The position numbers and the translations under genes are program-made. A stretch of DNA of 64,000 nt, from the NCBI RefSeq assembly GCF_022836935.1, contig NZ_CP083239.1, forward strand, positions 558,001-622,000, read 5' to 3'. This document shows positions 36,594 through 45,377 of the stretch, piece after piece. Under the pieces are notes generated by a model that made no database searches, had not been told where the DNA came from, and saw only the letters and a list, made by a program, of their open reading frames with translations. Position 1 is the stretch's first letter. Each line of letters begins with the position of its first letter. The stretch comes from Ancylobacter polymorphus. GTDB taxonomy: Bacteria; Pseudomonadota; Alphaproteobacteria; Rhizobiales; Xanthobacteraceae.

Positions 36594-37112
36594 CTATTCC
36601 TGCTCGGCCTCGAAGATCCACAGTTCCAGCGTCGGCTGCGGACGCCCGGCATGGTCGGTCATGTCGAGAAAGGCCGGGATGCGGCGCTTCTGCTCCACGC
36701 TCAGCGTCGCGACCAGCGGCTTCAGCGCGGCGATGACTGAATTGAGGTCGGCGGCGCGCGCCGCCTCCGCGCCGGCAAGCCGCTCCAGCACGTCGAGGAA
36801 GTCCTGAGCCGGCTCCGCTTCCGCGCGGTCCGCCGCGCGCCCGGCGGCGTTCTTCGCCGCCTGGCGGATCGCCTCCTCCACCGGCAGCCAGAGCTTTTCC
36901 TGCTCAGGGGTAAGGCGGATCACGGTCTTCAGCGCCACCAGCCGGGCGTCGAGCGTGGCCTGCGCGTCCTCCGCGCTGTAGAGGTCGACCAACGGCTGTG
37001 CCGCCTCGGCCGGGGGCGGCGGGGCGGCGGGCGCCGGGCTCTGCGCCTGCGCAGTGGCGCCAAGAGCAAGCACGGTGGCGAGGGTCGCCAGTCTGAGGAA
37101 AGAGGTCATCAT
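36594..37112 (-). CDS. Spy/CpxP-like periplasmic protein
   Basis: 172 residues from ATG 37112 (or 37109), preceded by GGAGACAG. A signal peptide (LATLATVLALGATAQAQS) is followed by a Pro/Ala linker and an all-helical domain with two copies of the LTxxQ-type motif (RLTPEQEKLW and TLSVEQKRRIPAF), the mark of the LTXXQ/Spy family of envelope-stress chaperones. It is 23 bases downstream of the GCG-repeat gene. Confidence 0.82.
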   Translation of the reverse strand: MMTSFLRLATLATVLALGATAQAQSPAPAAPPPPAEAAQPLVDLYSAEDAQATLDARLVALKTVIRLTPEQEKLWLPVEEAIRQAAKNAAGRAADRAEAEPAQDFLDVLERLAGAEAARAADLNSVIAALKPLVATLSVEQKRRIPAFLDMTDHAGRPQPTLELWIFEAEQE

Positions 37113-37135
37113 CTGTCTCCGTGCGCGCGAGGGCT

Positions 37136-37501
37136 TCAGGGCTTCCAGCCGCCGCCGGGCAGCGGGCCGTGATAGGGCGTGTCGCGGCAATGACCCCAGG
37201 GCCCGCGCCAGAAGCCGGGCGGGCAGCCATTGCCGTAATAGACCGGCGCGCCGGGCGGGCCGGCATAGCCGCCCCCGGGCAGCGGGCCATAATAGGGCGT
37301 GTCACGGCATCCGCCCCACGGCCCGCGCCAGGCGCCGGGGCCACAGCCCTGCGCGACGGGGGTAATGTGCGGGCCTACTTTTGCCGCAAGCGCGAGCGGC
37401 GCCTGCGGCGCGGCGGGGGCGGCCATGGCGGGTGTGGCGAGGGCACCGAATAGGGCACCGAGGAGGGCAAGGCAGGGGAAGGCGCGGGCAAGCCGTTTCA
37501 T
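37136..37501 (-). CDS. Small secreted GCG/CRP-repeat protein
   Basis: 121 residues from ATG 37501 (GGAG seven bases upstream). A signal peptide is followed by QGCGPGAWRGPWGGCRDTPY and a second copy CPPGFWRGPWGHCRDTPY about 45 residues later, joined by YYGPLPGGGYAGPPG-type linkers. The unit resembles the GCG_CRPN family of small exported proteins. Function unknown. Part of a two-gene unit with the Spy-like gene. Confidence 0.78.
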   Translation of the reverse strand: MKRLARAFPCLALLGALFGALATPAMAAPAAPQAPLALAAKVGPHITPVAQGCGPGAWRGPWGGCRDTPYYGPLPGGGYAGPPGAPVYYGNGCPPGFWRGPWGHCRDTPYHGPLPGGGWKP

Positions 37502-37513
37502 CGGCATCTCCAC

Positions 37514-37921
37514 TGCGGGTGGGACGCGCCCCTACCCTTCCGCCGCAGCGAAACGGAACGGCCGCGCATTCCGTCCAAACCGGCAGAAACCGGTTGAGTT
37601 CCCACGCTCATGCATGACTGATCTGCACCGGAATGACAGCCATCGGCCCGGCGCCCGCTTGGCCGGCGCGGCCAAGTGCTTGATCCGACTCCGCTTCGCC
37701 CGCGAGTGTTGCAGTGCGGACTCTAGCTGGGGAAAACGATCGTTTCGGCTCTGAACCTACTCGCTCCGAGTCCGCGCATATTGTAGCCTCCCCCCAGTGA
37801 GATACGACATCTCGTGCGGCGGCAATTCCCTGTTGCGTTTGCGGGCGTTGGGTTCGGCAGGTTCGACCTGCCGGAGCGTTGAGGGATTCCGCTTCCCGGT
37901 CAGCACGAAGGAGGCCAAGCG
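37514..37921 (+). promoter_or_regulatory. gcrA upstream region with GANTC cluster
   Basis: No gene is seen in these 408 bases. Four GANTC sites (37687, 37719, 37768, 37885) suggest methylation-dependent control of gcrA, as known for Caulobacter cell-cycle genes. A 19-base palindrome CGGCAGGT-TCG-ACCTGCCG (37855-37873) lies in the presumed leader, and the ribosome site AAGGAGG is at about 37908-37914. Confidence 0.55.
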
Positions 37922-38425
37922 ATGAACTGGACCGACGAACGCGTCGAGCTGCTCAAGAAACTCTGGTCGGAAGGCCTCTCGGCGAGCCAGATCGCGGCCG
38001 AACTCGGCGGCGTCACCCGCAACGCGGTCATCGGCAAGGTGCACCGTCTGGGCCTTTCCGGCCGCGCCAAGGCGCCCGCCGCCCCGGCACCCCGCCCGCG
38101 CAAGCCGCGCCCCGCCCCGGCCGCCCAGGTCGCGCGGCCGATGGTGCAGGGCAACACCGTCCTCGCCCCGGTGATGGCGCCAGTCGCCGAGCCGGAGCCC
38201 GAGGTTGTGCCCGAGGTCGCCGCCAAGGTGATCCCGATGGGCGAGCGCTGCACCATTCTCGACCTCACCGAGTTCACCTGCCGCTGGCCGGTGGGCGACC
38301 CCGGCAAGGGCGATTTCCACTATTGCGGCAGCCGCTCCAAGACCGGCCTGCCCTATTGCGCCTATCACGCGCGCATCGCCTATCAGCCGGTGCAGGACCG
38401 CAACCGCCGCCGCGTCGCCCGCTAG
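37922..38425 (+). CDS. gcrA: Cell-cycle transcriptional regulator GcrA
   Basis: 167 residues. The N-terminal HTH-like domain MNWTDERVELLKKLW followed by GLSASQIAAELGGVTRNAVIGK is the GcrA signature. A Pro/Ala linker leads to the C-terminal CxW region (FTCRWPVGDPGKGDFHYCGSRS) that contacts sigma-70. GcrA activates promoters carrying GANTC methylated by CcrM. Confidence 0.96.
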   Translation: MNWTDERVELLKKLWSEGLSASQIAAELGGVTRNAVIGKVHRLGLSGRAKAPAAPAPRPRKPRPAPAAQVARPMVQGNTVLAPVMAPVAEPEPEVVPEVAAKVIPMGERCTILDLTEFTCRWPVGDPGKGDFHYCGSRSKTGLPYCAYHARIAYQPVQDRNRRRVAR

Positions 38426-38433
38426 AGCCTGAT

Positions 38434-38460
38434 CCGATCAGGTTGAAACAACCTGATCGG
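38434..38460. terminator. Palindrome downstream of gcrA
   Basis: A perfect 11-bp stem CCGATCAGGTT / AACCTGATCGG with a GAAAC loop starts nine bases after the gcrA stop. Probably a terminator; the same sequence type is a dispersed repeat in related genomes, as far as can be recalled. Confidence 0.65.
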
Positions 38461-38587
38461 TAAATCAGTCTCTAAGTTCTGGATAGCGACGCCGCACGCG
38501 GCGAAACCGGCCGGCACGTTCCCCGTCTGGCGCTGCCGCGCCGGCGGGTGCCATAATTGGGGCGCCTTTTCCCGGCCCGGTCGTTTC

Positions 38588-39352
38588 ATGCTCTTCCGCG
38601 CCCTCGCCTCCGCCCGACGCAAGACCCCGGCCGCGCCGGAGCCCAGCCATTTCCGGCTGCGGCTGACGGCGGAGGAGGTCCTTGTCCAGCTCCGGCGTAA
38701 TCCGCGCGCCCGGCGCTACACACTGCGCGTGCGGGCGGCGACGCGCGATGTGGTGCTCACCCTTCCCGCCCGTGGCACACTGGACGAAGCGCTGGATTTC
38801 GCCCGCCGCCATGCCGGCTGGGTGGAATTGCGGCTCTCGCGCCTGCCGGAGGTCGTCGCCTTCACCCCCGGCGCCACCGTGCCGCTGCGCGGCACCCCGC
38901 ACCGCATCGTCCATCGGCCGGAGATGCGCGGCACGGTGTGGACCGGCAGGGAAGACGACGAGGCCGCGCTATTCGTGGCCGGCGACAGCGCGCATGTGGC
39001 GCGGCGGGTCAGTGATTTTCTCAAGCGCGAGGCGCGGCGCGATCTCCTGGAGGCGGCGCGGCGCCATGCCGGCGCGCTCGGCGTTTCCATCACCCGCGTC
39101 ACCCTGCGCGACACGGCGAGCCGCTGGGGCTCCTGCTCCAGCACCGGCGCGTTGTCCTTTTCCTGGCGTCTGATCCTCGCCCCGCCCTCGGTGCTCGACT
39201 ATCTCGCGGCGCATGAGGTGGCGCATCGGCGCGAGATGAACCACGGCCCGCGCTTCTGGGCGACGGTGGACCGCCTCTTCCCCGAGCGGCACGCCGCCGA
39301 AGCCTGGCTGAAGAAGCACGGCGCGAGCCTGCACCGTTACGGGGCGGAGTAG
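38588..39352 (+). CDS. YgjP/DUF45-type zinc metallopeptidase
   Basis: 254 residues. The zinc site is AAHEVAHRREMNHGPRFW (HExxH and downstream H), preceded by RDTASRWGSCSSTGALSFSWRL, the DUF45 signature. Natural substrates are unknown. Start at ATG 38588; no strong ribosome site is visible. Confidence 0.9.
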   Translation: MLFRALASARRKTPAAPEPSHFRLRLTAEEVLVQLRRNPRARRYTLRVRAATRDVVLTLPARGTLDEALDFARRHAGWVELRLSRLPEVVAFTPGATVPLRGTPHRIVHRPEMRGTVWTGREDDEAALFVAGDSAHVARRVSDFLKREARRDLLEAARRHAGALGVSITRVTLRDTASRWGSCSSTGALSFSWRLILAPPSVLDYLAAHEVAHRREMNHGPRFWATVDRLFPERHAAEAWLKKHGASLHRYGAE

Positions 39353-39389
39353 CCGCTCCGCCGGCAGGGTGCGCGGCCTGTGGCCCGTC

Positions 39390-41651
39390 TCACCCGCTGC
39401 CGAACAGCTTGTCGAGCAGCCAGTTGTCGAGGCCCGGGCGCGGGGCGGCGGGGGCGCGCTGCGGGCCGCCGGTCACCACCGGTTCCTCCGGCACGTCGCC
39501 CGGGGGCAACTGGCCCGCCCCGCCGGCGATGGCGGGCGCCTCGGTGCCGGGCAGCGGCACCACCGGCTGGTCCTTGTGCGCCACCTTCATCACCTGGCTC
39601 CAGATATCCACCGGCAGGCCGGAGCCGCCCGCCTTCTTGGTTGGCGAGGAATCGTCATTGCCGATCCAGACGCTGGTGATGAAGCGGCCGGTATAGCCGA
39701 CGAACCAGGCGTCGCGGTAATCCTGGCTGGTGCCGGTCTTGCCGGCGGCGGGCCAGCCCGGCAGGTCGGCGCGCCGCGCCGTGCCGGTGACGAGCACCTC
39801 CTGCATCATGCGGTTCATCATCGCCACATGCGGCGGCGCCATCACCAGGCCGCGCCCGGCCTCGGCATAGGCGTAGAGGATGGTTCCCGCCTTGTCGCGC
39901 ACCCGCGCGATGATGTGCGGGGTGACGCCGACGCCGCCATTGGCGAAGGGCGCATAGGCGCTCGCCATTTCCAGCACCGACACTTCCGACGTGCCGAGCG
40001 CGATCGAGGCGTTGGGCTCCAGCTTGGAGTTGATGCCGAGCCGGTGCGCGGTCTTCACCACCTCGTCCGGCCCCACTTCCAGCGCGAGGCGCACCGACAC
40101 GGTGTTGAGCGAGAGCGCCAGCGCGGTCTTCAAATCCACCGCGCCGCGATATTCGCGCGAGAAGTTCTCCGGCTTCCAGCCCTTGAGCTGGATCGGCGCG
40201 TCGGCGCGCACGCTTTCCGGCGTCAGCCCGCGTTCCATGGCGGTGAGATAGACGAAGGGCTTGAAGGAGGAGCCGGGCTGGCGCCGCGCCGTCACCGCGC
40301 GGTTATACTGGCTCTCCTCATAGGAGCGCCCGCCGACCAGCGCCCGCACGCCACCGCTGGTGTCCATCACCACGAGCGCGCCCTGCTCGACGCCGAGCTT
40401 CTTGCCGGATTTCGCCAGCGCGTCCTTCAGCGCCTTGTCGGCGGCGGTCTGCACGGCGGGGTCGATGGTGGTCTGCACCACGAGGTCCTGCGTCACCGGG
40501 CCGACCAGCGTCTTCACCTGCTCCAGCACCCAGTCGGCGACATAGCCATAGGAATCCGGCCCCTGCGCCTTGGCCACGGTGGCGGGGCGATTGAGCGCGG
40601 TCTGGCGCATTTCCGGGGTGATGAAGCCGGCCTCCTGCATCGCCGCCAGCACGATCTCGGCGCGGGCCTGCGCGCCCTCCAGATTGCGCGTGGGGGCGAG
40701 GGCGGAGGGCGATTTCACCAGTCCCGCCAGCATCGCCGCTTCCGACAGCGTGACCTGCCGCGCCGACTTGCCGAAATAACGTTGCGCGGCGGCTTCCACC
40801 CCATAGGCGCCAGCGCCGAAATAGACGCGGTTCATATAGAGTTCGAGAATCTCGTTCTTGGAGTATTTGGTCTCCAGCCAGATCGAGAGGATCAGTTCCT
40901 GCACCTTGCGCGACAGGGTGCGCTCCTGGGTGAGGAACAGGTTCTTGGCGAGCTGCTGGGTCAGGGTCGAGCCGCCCTCGCGCAGCCTTCCCTTGGTCAG
41001 GTTGACCACCACCGCGCGGGCGAGGCCCATCGGGTCGAGGCCGAAATGCGCGTAGAAGCGCCGGTCCTCGATGGCGACGAAAGCCTGCGGCAGATAGGGC
41101 GGCAGCGCGCGCAGCGGCACATTGGTGCCGCCCATCTCGCCGCGCGTGGCAATCGCCTGCCCGTCCGCGCCCTGGATAATGACGGTGGGCGGGCGGTCGG
41201 GAATGGCGAGGTTCTGAATCGGCGGCAGCTGGCTCGCCTCATAGACGATCAGCCCGGCAAGGCCGATCGTCCCCCACAGGCCGAGCACGAGGCCCCAATA
41301 GACCAGCCGGCCGAACAGGCCGCGCTTGGGCGGGCGGCGGCGCCCGCCGCCACGGCCGCGCTCGCGTACGCGCTCCTCATCCTGTCGGCGGTTCCGGCTT
41401 TTCCTCGCCACGCGCGGCTCGTCCTCCCAATCGGCTTCCTCGGCCTCGTCCCATTCGTCATGGCGGCGGCGGTTGATGCGCGGCGGCGGCAGTGCCTTTG
41501 GCGGCGCCTTGCGGTTGCGGGCGGGGGCGCGCTCCAGCGGCGCAGGCGGAATCGTCGGCCGGTCCTCGGCGCTGAGGCGCAGGTCACCATCGAAGCCGGG
41601 CGTGCCCAGCACCGGCTCCCGCCTCTCCCTCTCGCCGCGTCGTCCGAACAT
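39390..41651 (-). CDS. Class A penicillin-binding protein (PBP1 type)
   Basis: 753 residues from ATG 41651 (GGAGG upstream). A long charged cytoplasmic tail (about 1-110) and one membrane helix (about 112-135) are followed by the glycosyltransferase domain (EDRRFYAHFGLDP, GGSTLTQQLAKNLFL) and the transpeptidase domain with SSFKP (catalytic serine), SLNTVS and KTGTS. It polymerises and cross-links peptidoglycan. The long tail is larger than in most PBP1a proteins. It borders the prophage. Confidence 0.95.
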   Translation of the reverse strand: MFGRRGERERREPVLGTPGFDGDLRLSAEDRPTIPPAPLERAPARNRKAPPKALPPPRINRRRHDEWDEAEEADWEDEPRVARKSRNRRQDEERVRERGRGGGRRRPPKRGLFGRLVYWGLVLGLWGTIGLAGLIVYEASQLPPIQNLAIPDRPPTVIIQGADGQAIATRGEMGGTNVPLRALPPYLPQAFVAIEDRRFYAHFGLDPMGLARAVVVNLTKGRLREGGSTLTQQLAKNLFLTQERTLSRKVQELILSIWLETKYSKNEILELYMNRVYFGAGAYGVEAAAQRYFGKSARQVTLSEAAMLAGLVKSPSALAPTRNLEGAQARAEIVLAAMQEAGFITPEMRQTALNRPATVAKAQGPDSYGYVADWVLEQVKTLVGPVTQDLVVQTTIDPAVQTAADKALKDALAKSGKKLGVEQGALVVMDTSGGVRALVGGRSYEESQYNRAVTARRQPGSSFKPFVYLTAMERGLTPESVRADAPIQLKGWKPENFSREYRGAVDLKTALALSLNTVSVRLALEVGPDEVVKTAHRLGINSKLEPNASIALGTSEVSVLEMASAYAPFANGGVGVTPHIIARVRDKAGTILYAYAEAGRGLVMAPPHVAMMNRMMQEVLVTGTARRADLPGWPAAGKTGTSQDYRDAWFVGYTGRFITSVWIGNDDSSPTKKAGGSGLPVDIWSQVMKVAHKDQPVVPLPGTEAPAIAGGAGQLPPGDVPEEPVVTGGPQRAPAAPRPGLDNWLLDKLFGSG

Positions 41652-41807
41652 GAACCTCCGCCCCGCAGGGCACCTGTGTGAGCCGGTAAACGAACCCTAA
41701 ATCAGGGCTTTTAAGCGGGGGTTAAACGAAAAAGGTCGCAAACGCCTATTTTTCAAAGCGCCGCGCCCTGCCGGTTTTCGTAAAACTGCCGAAAGTTTAC
41801 TGTTCTT

Positions 41808-41822
41808 GTTCTGTTTCCGTTC
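41808..41822. promoter_or_regulatory. LexA-type SOS box candidate
   Basis: GTTC-N7-GTTC, the alphaproteobacterial LexA site, in the 198-base gap between the integrase end and the PBP start. The gap must also contain the left attachment site and the PBP promoter; no tRNA gene is seen in it. Confidence 0.45.
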
Positions 41823-41849
41823 GCAGAACGTGTCGGGTTTGGGGCGGCG

Positions 41850-42857
41850 TCAGGCCCCTCCGCGAGCCGCCAAACGCTGGTCAATGTGCTTGCTGTATTT
41901 CATCACCATGCCCACCGACATGCCGACCATGGCGGCGATCTGCTGATGGGTCTTGCCTGCGATCCGCTCGTCACAGACCTTCGTCGCGCGCAGGTCGTGC
42001 GGCGTAAATCCGGCCAGCGCCGCACCAGACTCGGTCTTGATGTAGCCGTTCCAGGCGTCGCGCATGGAGTCCGTGTCGTAGCGCCGGCCATCAGGCCGCA
42101 GCACATAGGGGGTGGCCGGCCCAACGCCCCATCCGTCAATCTCGGCCGCTTCTTCCGGCTTCAGCAGGCTCCAATGCGGCTTGTCCCGCAGCTTGGTGAT
42201 GGTGTGGCTGATTCCGTCCTCGTCTCGGTCGGCAGGCCGCATGCGGATGAGATCTGAAATGCGTTGCCCCGTGGCGCGCCCCAAGATGGCAAGTCGGCGC
42301 ACCGATGTCGGGCACTCTGGCGCCATCAACGCCGCCCAGGCTGCGGGCGTGAGCGGCTTGGCGCCGTCTGTGTCCTCATAGAGCGCGTCCACCTCTCGCG
42401 CCGGGTTATCCATCCGATGCCCGCGCTGCACCGCGAACTTCATCAGCTTCTTGACCATCACCAACACCATGTTCCCCATGGATGGCTTGCCGGCGAACTT
42501 GTTGATCAGATCGATGACGTGAGCGACGGTGATCTCCCCCGGCTCGCGCTCGCCCCAGTACTGAAGGATTGGCGCCAGAGCCGATTCATAGGTGGCGATC
42601 GTCGCCGGGCGCTTCGTCCCCCACTGCGGATCGGACTTGTAGTCCGCAATCATGGCCGCGATGTTGTAGCGAGTCGGGGCGTCACCGCGCGCGATGTCCC
42701 TCAGCGCCTCGTAGAACTCGGGAGAGCCGAAGTCAGGCAGACGCACCAACGGCCCGCGTGTGGGCTTGCCCTTGTCGCGTTGATAGTACCAGTAGGTCGT
42801 GCCGTTCGGCTTGCGGGTGCAGAACACGCCCTTAGGGTACTTCGCCTGCCTGGTCAC
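41850..42857 (-). CDS. int: Phage tyrosine integrase
   Basis: 335 residues. The catalytic set is visible: arginine in RATGQRISDL (R199), HDLR (H287, R290) and tyrosine in MKYSKHID (Y321). An N-terminal arm-type domain and a core-binding domain (about 60-160) precede it. It integrates and excises the element. Its start overlaps the xis stop by four bases. Confidence 0.95.
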   Translation of the reverse strand: MTRQAKYPKGVFCTRKPNGTTYWYYQRDKGKPTRGPLVRLPDFGSPEFYEALRDIARGDAPTRYNIAAMIADYKSDPQWGTKRPATIATYESALAPILQYWGEREPGEITVAHVIDLINKFAGKPSMGNMVLVMVKKLMKFAVQRGHRMDNPAREVDALYEDTDGAKPLTPAAWAALMAPECPTSVRRLAILGRATGQRISDLIRMRPADRDEDGISHTITKLRDKPHWSLLKPEEAAEIDGWGVGPATPYVLRPDGRRYDTDSMRDAWNGYIKTESGAALAGFTPHDLRATKVCDERIAGKTHQQIAAMVGMSVGMVMKYSKHIDQRLAARGGA

Positions 42858-43111
42858 TTACGACGCCCCTTCCTGACATACGGGCCTGGCGGCAAGGTGA
42901 ACACGTCCGCCTCTGCCGTATTGTGCCGTTCTGACAGCTTGGCTTCAACGGTCGGCCAATGCCAGCGTGTGATCTGGCCGCGATTGACCGAAGCTGGTGG
43001 CACGAACCCGGATTGAACCCATTGGTCAAACGTGTCGACGCTGATCTCAAGCAATGCGGCTGCAGTCTTGCGCGAGACGAAGACGGGCCGGTTATCATTA
43101 TCATGCCGCAT
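42854..43111 (-). CDS. xis: Excisionase-like MerR/AlpA-type HTH protein
   Basis: 85 residues from ATG 43111 (GAGGAG upstream; GTG 43135 is possible). FVSRKTAAALLEISVDTFDQWVQSGFVPPAS is a winged-helix excisionase motif. It sits directly upstream of int with overlapping frames, the usual xis position. Confidence 0.8.
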   Translation of the reverse strand: MRHDNDNRPVFVSRKTAAALLEISVDTFDQWVQSGFVPPASVNRGQITRWHWPTVEAKLSERHNTAEADVFTLPPGPYVRKGRRK

Positions 43112-43550
43112 CGCGCATCTCCTCAATCTCGACACCTGCCTCGCGAAACATCACAGCCGCAGCCTCAAACTCTTCGGCCGGCATGCTGGTGCTGCCGTCA
43201 CCGACAACGACACGCGCGACGCCAGCGTTGATGAGCATCCGAGCGCACCTCGAGCAGCAGAAGTGCGTGACGTAGACCGTCGAGCCGGCAAGCCGTGGGC
43301 GGGCCGCGTGGGCGACCAGGTTCTCCTCGGCGTGACCGGTCCAGAGATATTTGGCCGGGCGTTCCATCCGCTCCGGCAGGTCATCCACGCCACGCGGCAG
43401 CCCGTTGAAACCAGTCTCCAGGATCTGCCGCACGTCGCCAAACGCCGCGGCACCGACCTTTGTGCTGTCCTTCGACATCGTGGCGGCCTGCCGCGCGAAG
43501 CCCATGAGGTAGTCGCGCCAGCGGCGCCCGGTGCGCTCGGGGGTCAGCAT
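43101..43550 (-). CDS. Phage dCMP deaminase
   Basis: 149 residues. Zinc-site motifs HAEENLVAHAA (H73, E75) and HFCCSRCARMLINAG (C99, C102) belong to the deoxycytidylate deaminase family. It converts dCMP to dUMP to feed phage thymidylate synthesis. Overlaps xis by 11 bases and the next upstream gene by 7. Confidence 0.88.
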   Translation of the reverse strand: MLTPERTGRRWRDYLMGFARQAATMSKDSTKVGAAAFGDVRQILETGFNGLPRGVDDLPERMERPAKYLWTGHAEENLVAHAARPRLAGSTVYVTHFCCSRCARMLINAGVARVVVGDGSTSMPAEEFEAAAVMFREAGVEIEEMRDAA

Positions 43551-43819
43551 GGCTTCACCACTGGCGGCTTGCGCAGGCGATAGCGCGTCTTGGCCTCAAT
43601 CTCCGCCTTCTGCGCCTCGGTGGCGAACAGCGACACTTGCACCAGCGACCGGGCGTAGCGATAATTGAAAGGCCACACCTCGCCAATTTGAGCGCCCGCG
43701 CTCAATGCCACGAGGAAGAATTCTCCAAGGCTGGCCTTCGAGAGGTTCGGGCTCGCGTAGTCGTCGGTATGCCACCATGTGGCTCCGGCGTGTTTCAGCG
43801 TCGGGGACTCGACCATCAC
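43544..43819 (-). CDS. Hypothetical phage protein
   Basis: 91 residues, no family recognised. It contains WWHTDDYASPNLSKASLGEFF and a basic C-terminus. It is part of the chain of overlapping leftward genes (four bases shared with the next gene upstream), which supports it being translated. Confidence 0.65.
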   Translation of the reverse strand: MMVESPTLKHAGATWWHTDDYASPNLSKASLGEFFLVALSAGAQIGEVWPFNYRYARSLVQVSLFATEAQKAEIEAKTRYRLRKPPVVKPC

Positions 43820-44184
43820 CCCACTTCCCCGGCAAGAGCGCGGCGTTCGGCGCGGCTTTCAGCAATAGCGGCTTGAGTGACGGCCACGCGGCGATCAATC
43901 TCGCGCATAGCCGCTAGGTATTTCTCTTGCTCGGATACCGGCCACGTCATTAGGCCATAAACATGGTTGTCCAGCATCGCCGCTGCCGTCTTCATGCCCT
44001 CGCACCACTGCCGATCTGCCATTTCGGCGCCAATTCCATCCAGCACCGCACGCTCTATCGCCGGCAATGCGGCGGTGAGAAGGTCGCCGTAGATGCGGTC
44101 CAGCGGCTTGGCGATAAGCTCACGGCGCTTAGTCCGCATCGCCTCCACCACTTCCTCTCGCTGCTTATCTGTGAGTAGGGTCAT
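43816..44184 (-). CDS. Hypothetical phage protein, helical
   Basis: 122 residues from ATG 44184, chosen because AGGAGG precedes it. Predicted mostly helical with charged repeats. No family recognised. Overlaps neighbours on both sides by four bases. Confidence 0.7.
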   Translation of the reverse strand: MTLLTDKQREEVVEAMRTKRRELIAKPLDRIYGDLLTAALPAIERAVLDGIGAEMADRQWCEGMKTAAAMLDNHVYGLMTWPVSEQEKYLAAMREIDRRVAVTQAAIAESRAERRALAGEVG

Positions 44185-44339
44185 TCCTGTTCCTCCTGGG
44201 GGAGAGCGGCGCGGGTGGCGGCTTGCCAAGCTAGCCATAGATCCGCCTTGAGCCATTTGGGAATGTGGTCAAACCGGTGGTCTGGATCGCTGAATGTCTC
44301 GACGAACCAGCGGTTAAATTTCCGCCTCTCACTCCCCAT
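44181..44339 (-). CDS. Small phage protein, 52 residues
   Basis: Starts with MGSERRKFNRWFVETF and contains IPKWLKADLWLAWQAA, a tryptophan-rich pattern seen in small phage early proteins. Its TGA overlaps the ATG of the next gene (ATGA), and its start overlaps the end of the gene upstream by 11 bases. Function unknown. Confidence 0.65.
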   Translation of the reverse strand: MGSERRKFNRWFVETFSDPDHRFDHIPKWLKADLWLAWQAATRAALPQEEQE

Positions 44340-44556
44340 CGCGCACTCCTGCGGGAGGTGCGGGGAAAGCTACCCGGATATGATCGGGGCCGCCCCAGAC
44401 CGCCGCCGTCCGCTCGCGGCCTTCTCCGACATAAATGACGCAATCTTGCTGACGCGGACGGTTCCCCTCGGCAAACCCGCTGCGCCGATACACCGCGATC
44501 AGCCCCGGCACGCGCCAGATGTCTTCGGCTTCGGCGTTCAGCACCGTGATCTTCAT
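44329..44556 (-). CDS. Hypothetical phage protein
   Basis: 75 residues from ATG 44556, preceded by GGGAGG. The sequence MKITVLNAEAEDIWRVPGLIAVY suggests a small beta-rich protein. No family recognised. Its start abuts the stop of the Lar-like gene. Confidence 0.65.
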   Translation of the reverse strand: MKITVLNAEAEDIWRVPGLIAVYRRSGFAEGNRPRQQDCVIYVGEGRERTAAVWGGPDHIRVAFPAPPAGVRDGE

Positions 44557-45107
44557 CACTCCGCCTCCCCCTTGTCGGCGAGGGCGCGGACGGAGGTGGC
44601 AGACCGGCGATGATCGGCAGCGGCTACGGTGTGGCGCTTCCATCCATCGGAGCCCGTTCCGCACGCGTCGCCCTGCGCATCGTGCAGCGCGGCTTGATCG
44701 TCGTGCCAAGCCGCCGCCTCCTCCAACGCAGCTTTCCTCGCCTCGGCGCGGATCGCGGCTGCGTCGAGGGGGTGGGTGTAGAGGGGGTATTCCGTGGTGC
44801 GGTCATTTACGACCGGGAAGTCCTTCGGGCAGATGACGCTGACCGAAACCTCAATCCCTCTGGGGCCGTAAAACGCCCGTAAGTACGCCACCGGCTCAGC
44901 CGCCGGAGCGGGCGGGGAGGCGCGGCGGTTCCAGGCTGCGATGGCATCGGCTTCGTATTCGTCGTTGATGTCGATGCCACAGGCGTCACAACGGACGAAA
45001 GTGCCGGAAACGAAACCATCAGGCTCAACGCAATTGAATTGGCGCGGCTCCCCGCCGCAAAACGGACAGGGCAGCAGCGTCGCCTTGGTCGGTGCGCGGT
45101 CATTCAT
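44556..45107 (-). CDS. Lar-type restriction-alleviation-like zinc protein
   Basis: 183 residues. The N-terminal zinc ribbon LPCPFCGGEP and VRCDACGIDI, followed by AIAAWNRR, is the Lar (restriction alleviation) signature. The C-terminal 110 residues are an added charged helical extension. Lar proteins modulate host type I restriction in some phages; whether this one does is inference. Confidence 0.8.
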   Translation of the reverse strand: MNDRAPTKATLLPCPFCGGEPRQFNCVEPDGFVSGTFVRCDACGIDINDEYEADAIAAWNRRASPPAPAAEPVAYLRAFYGPRGIEVSVSVICPKDFPVVNDRTTEYPLYTHPLDAAAIRAEARKAALEEAAAWHDDQAALHDAQGDACGTGSDGWKRHTVAAADHRRSATSVRALADKGEAE

Positions 45108-45376
45108 GGAAGCGGCTCCATTGTCAGGTCGATCTGGTCGAGCCCGCGCACGAAGGCTATTGGGGCGCGCTCCTCAATCGCGTGCAGCCCATAGGAGGTA
45201 ACGCCTACCGGCTCGCCATCCTTGTCGATCACCAGTAACAGAGCGCTTTGTTTCGCGGTAATGGCTAGTAGGACCATGGCGTGCCCGGCCTTGCGCCCGT
45301 ATCCGCCTCCGCAGGCATAGACATTCCCGACGACAGGTTGGGCGAAGGTCGGAAGCTCCGTGACGTTGATGCGCAT
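45104..45376 (-). CDS. Hypothetical phage protein
   Basis: 90 residues, alpha/beta composition, with VGNVYACGGGYGRKAGHAMVLL. No family recognised. Overlaps the Lar-like gene by four bases and follows the next gene by one base. Confidence 0.65.
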   Translation of the reverse strand: MRINVTELPTFAQPVVGNVYACGGGYGRKAGHAMVLLAITAKQSALLLVIDKDGEPVGVTSYGLHAIEERAPIAFVRGLDQIDLTMEPLP

Positions 45377-45377
45377 C

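Noticed and set aside
37578..37602. Seventh EcfG promoter before the GCG-repeat gene
   Set aside because: GGAAC-N16-GGTT has a mismatch in the -10 core and lies in a GC-rich region where chance matches are likely.
37757..38368. 203-codon minus-strand frame across gcrA
   Set aside because: Runs antisense through gcrA and its promoter; low-complexity product.
39369..41681. 770-codon open frame opposite the PBP gene
   Set aside because: Antisense artefact; the minus-strand PBP has all catalytic motifs.
41652..41849. tRNA gene as prophage attachment site
   Set aside because: No cloverleaf or CCA-type sequence could be found in the junction.
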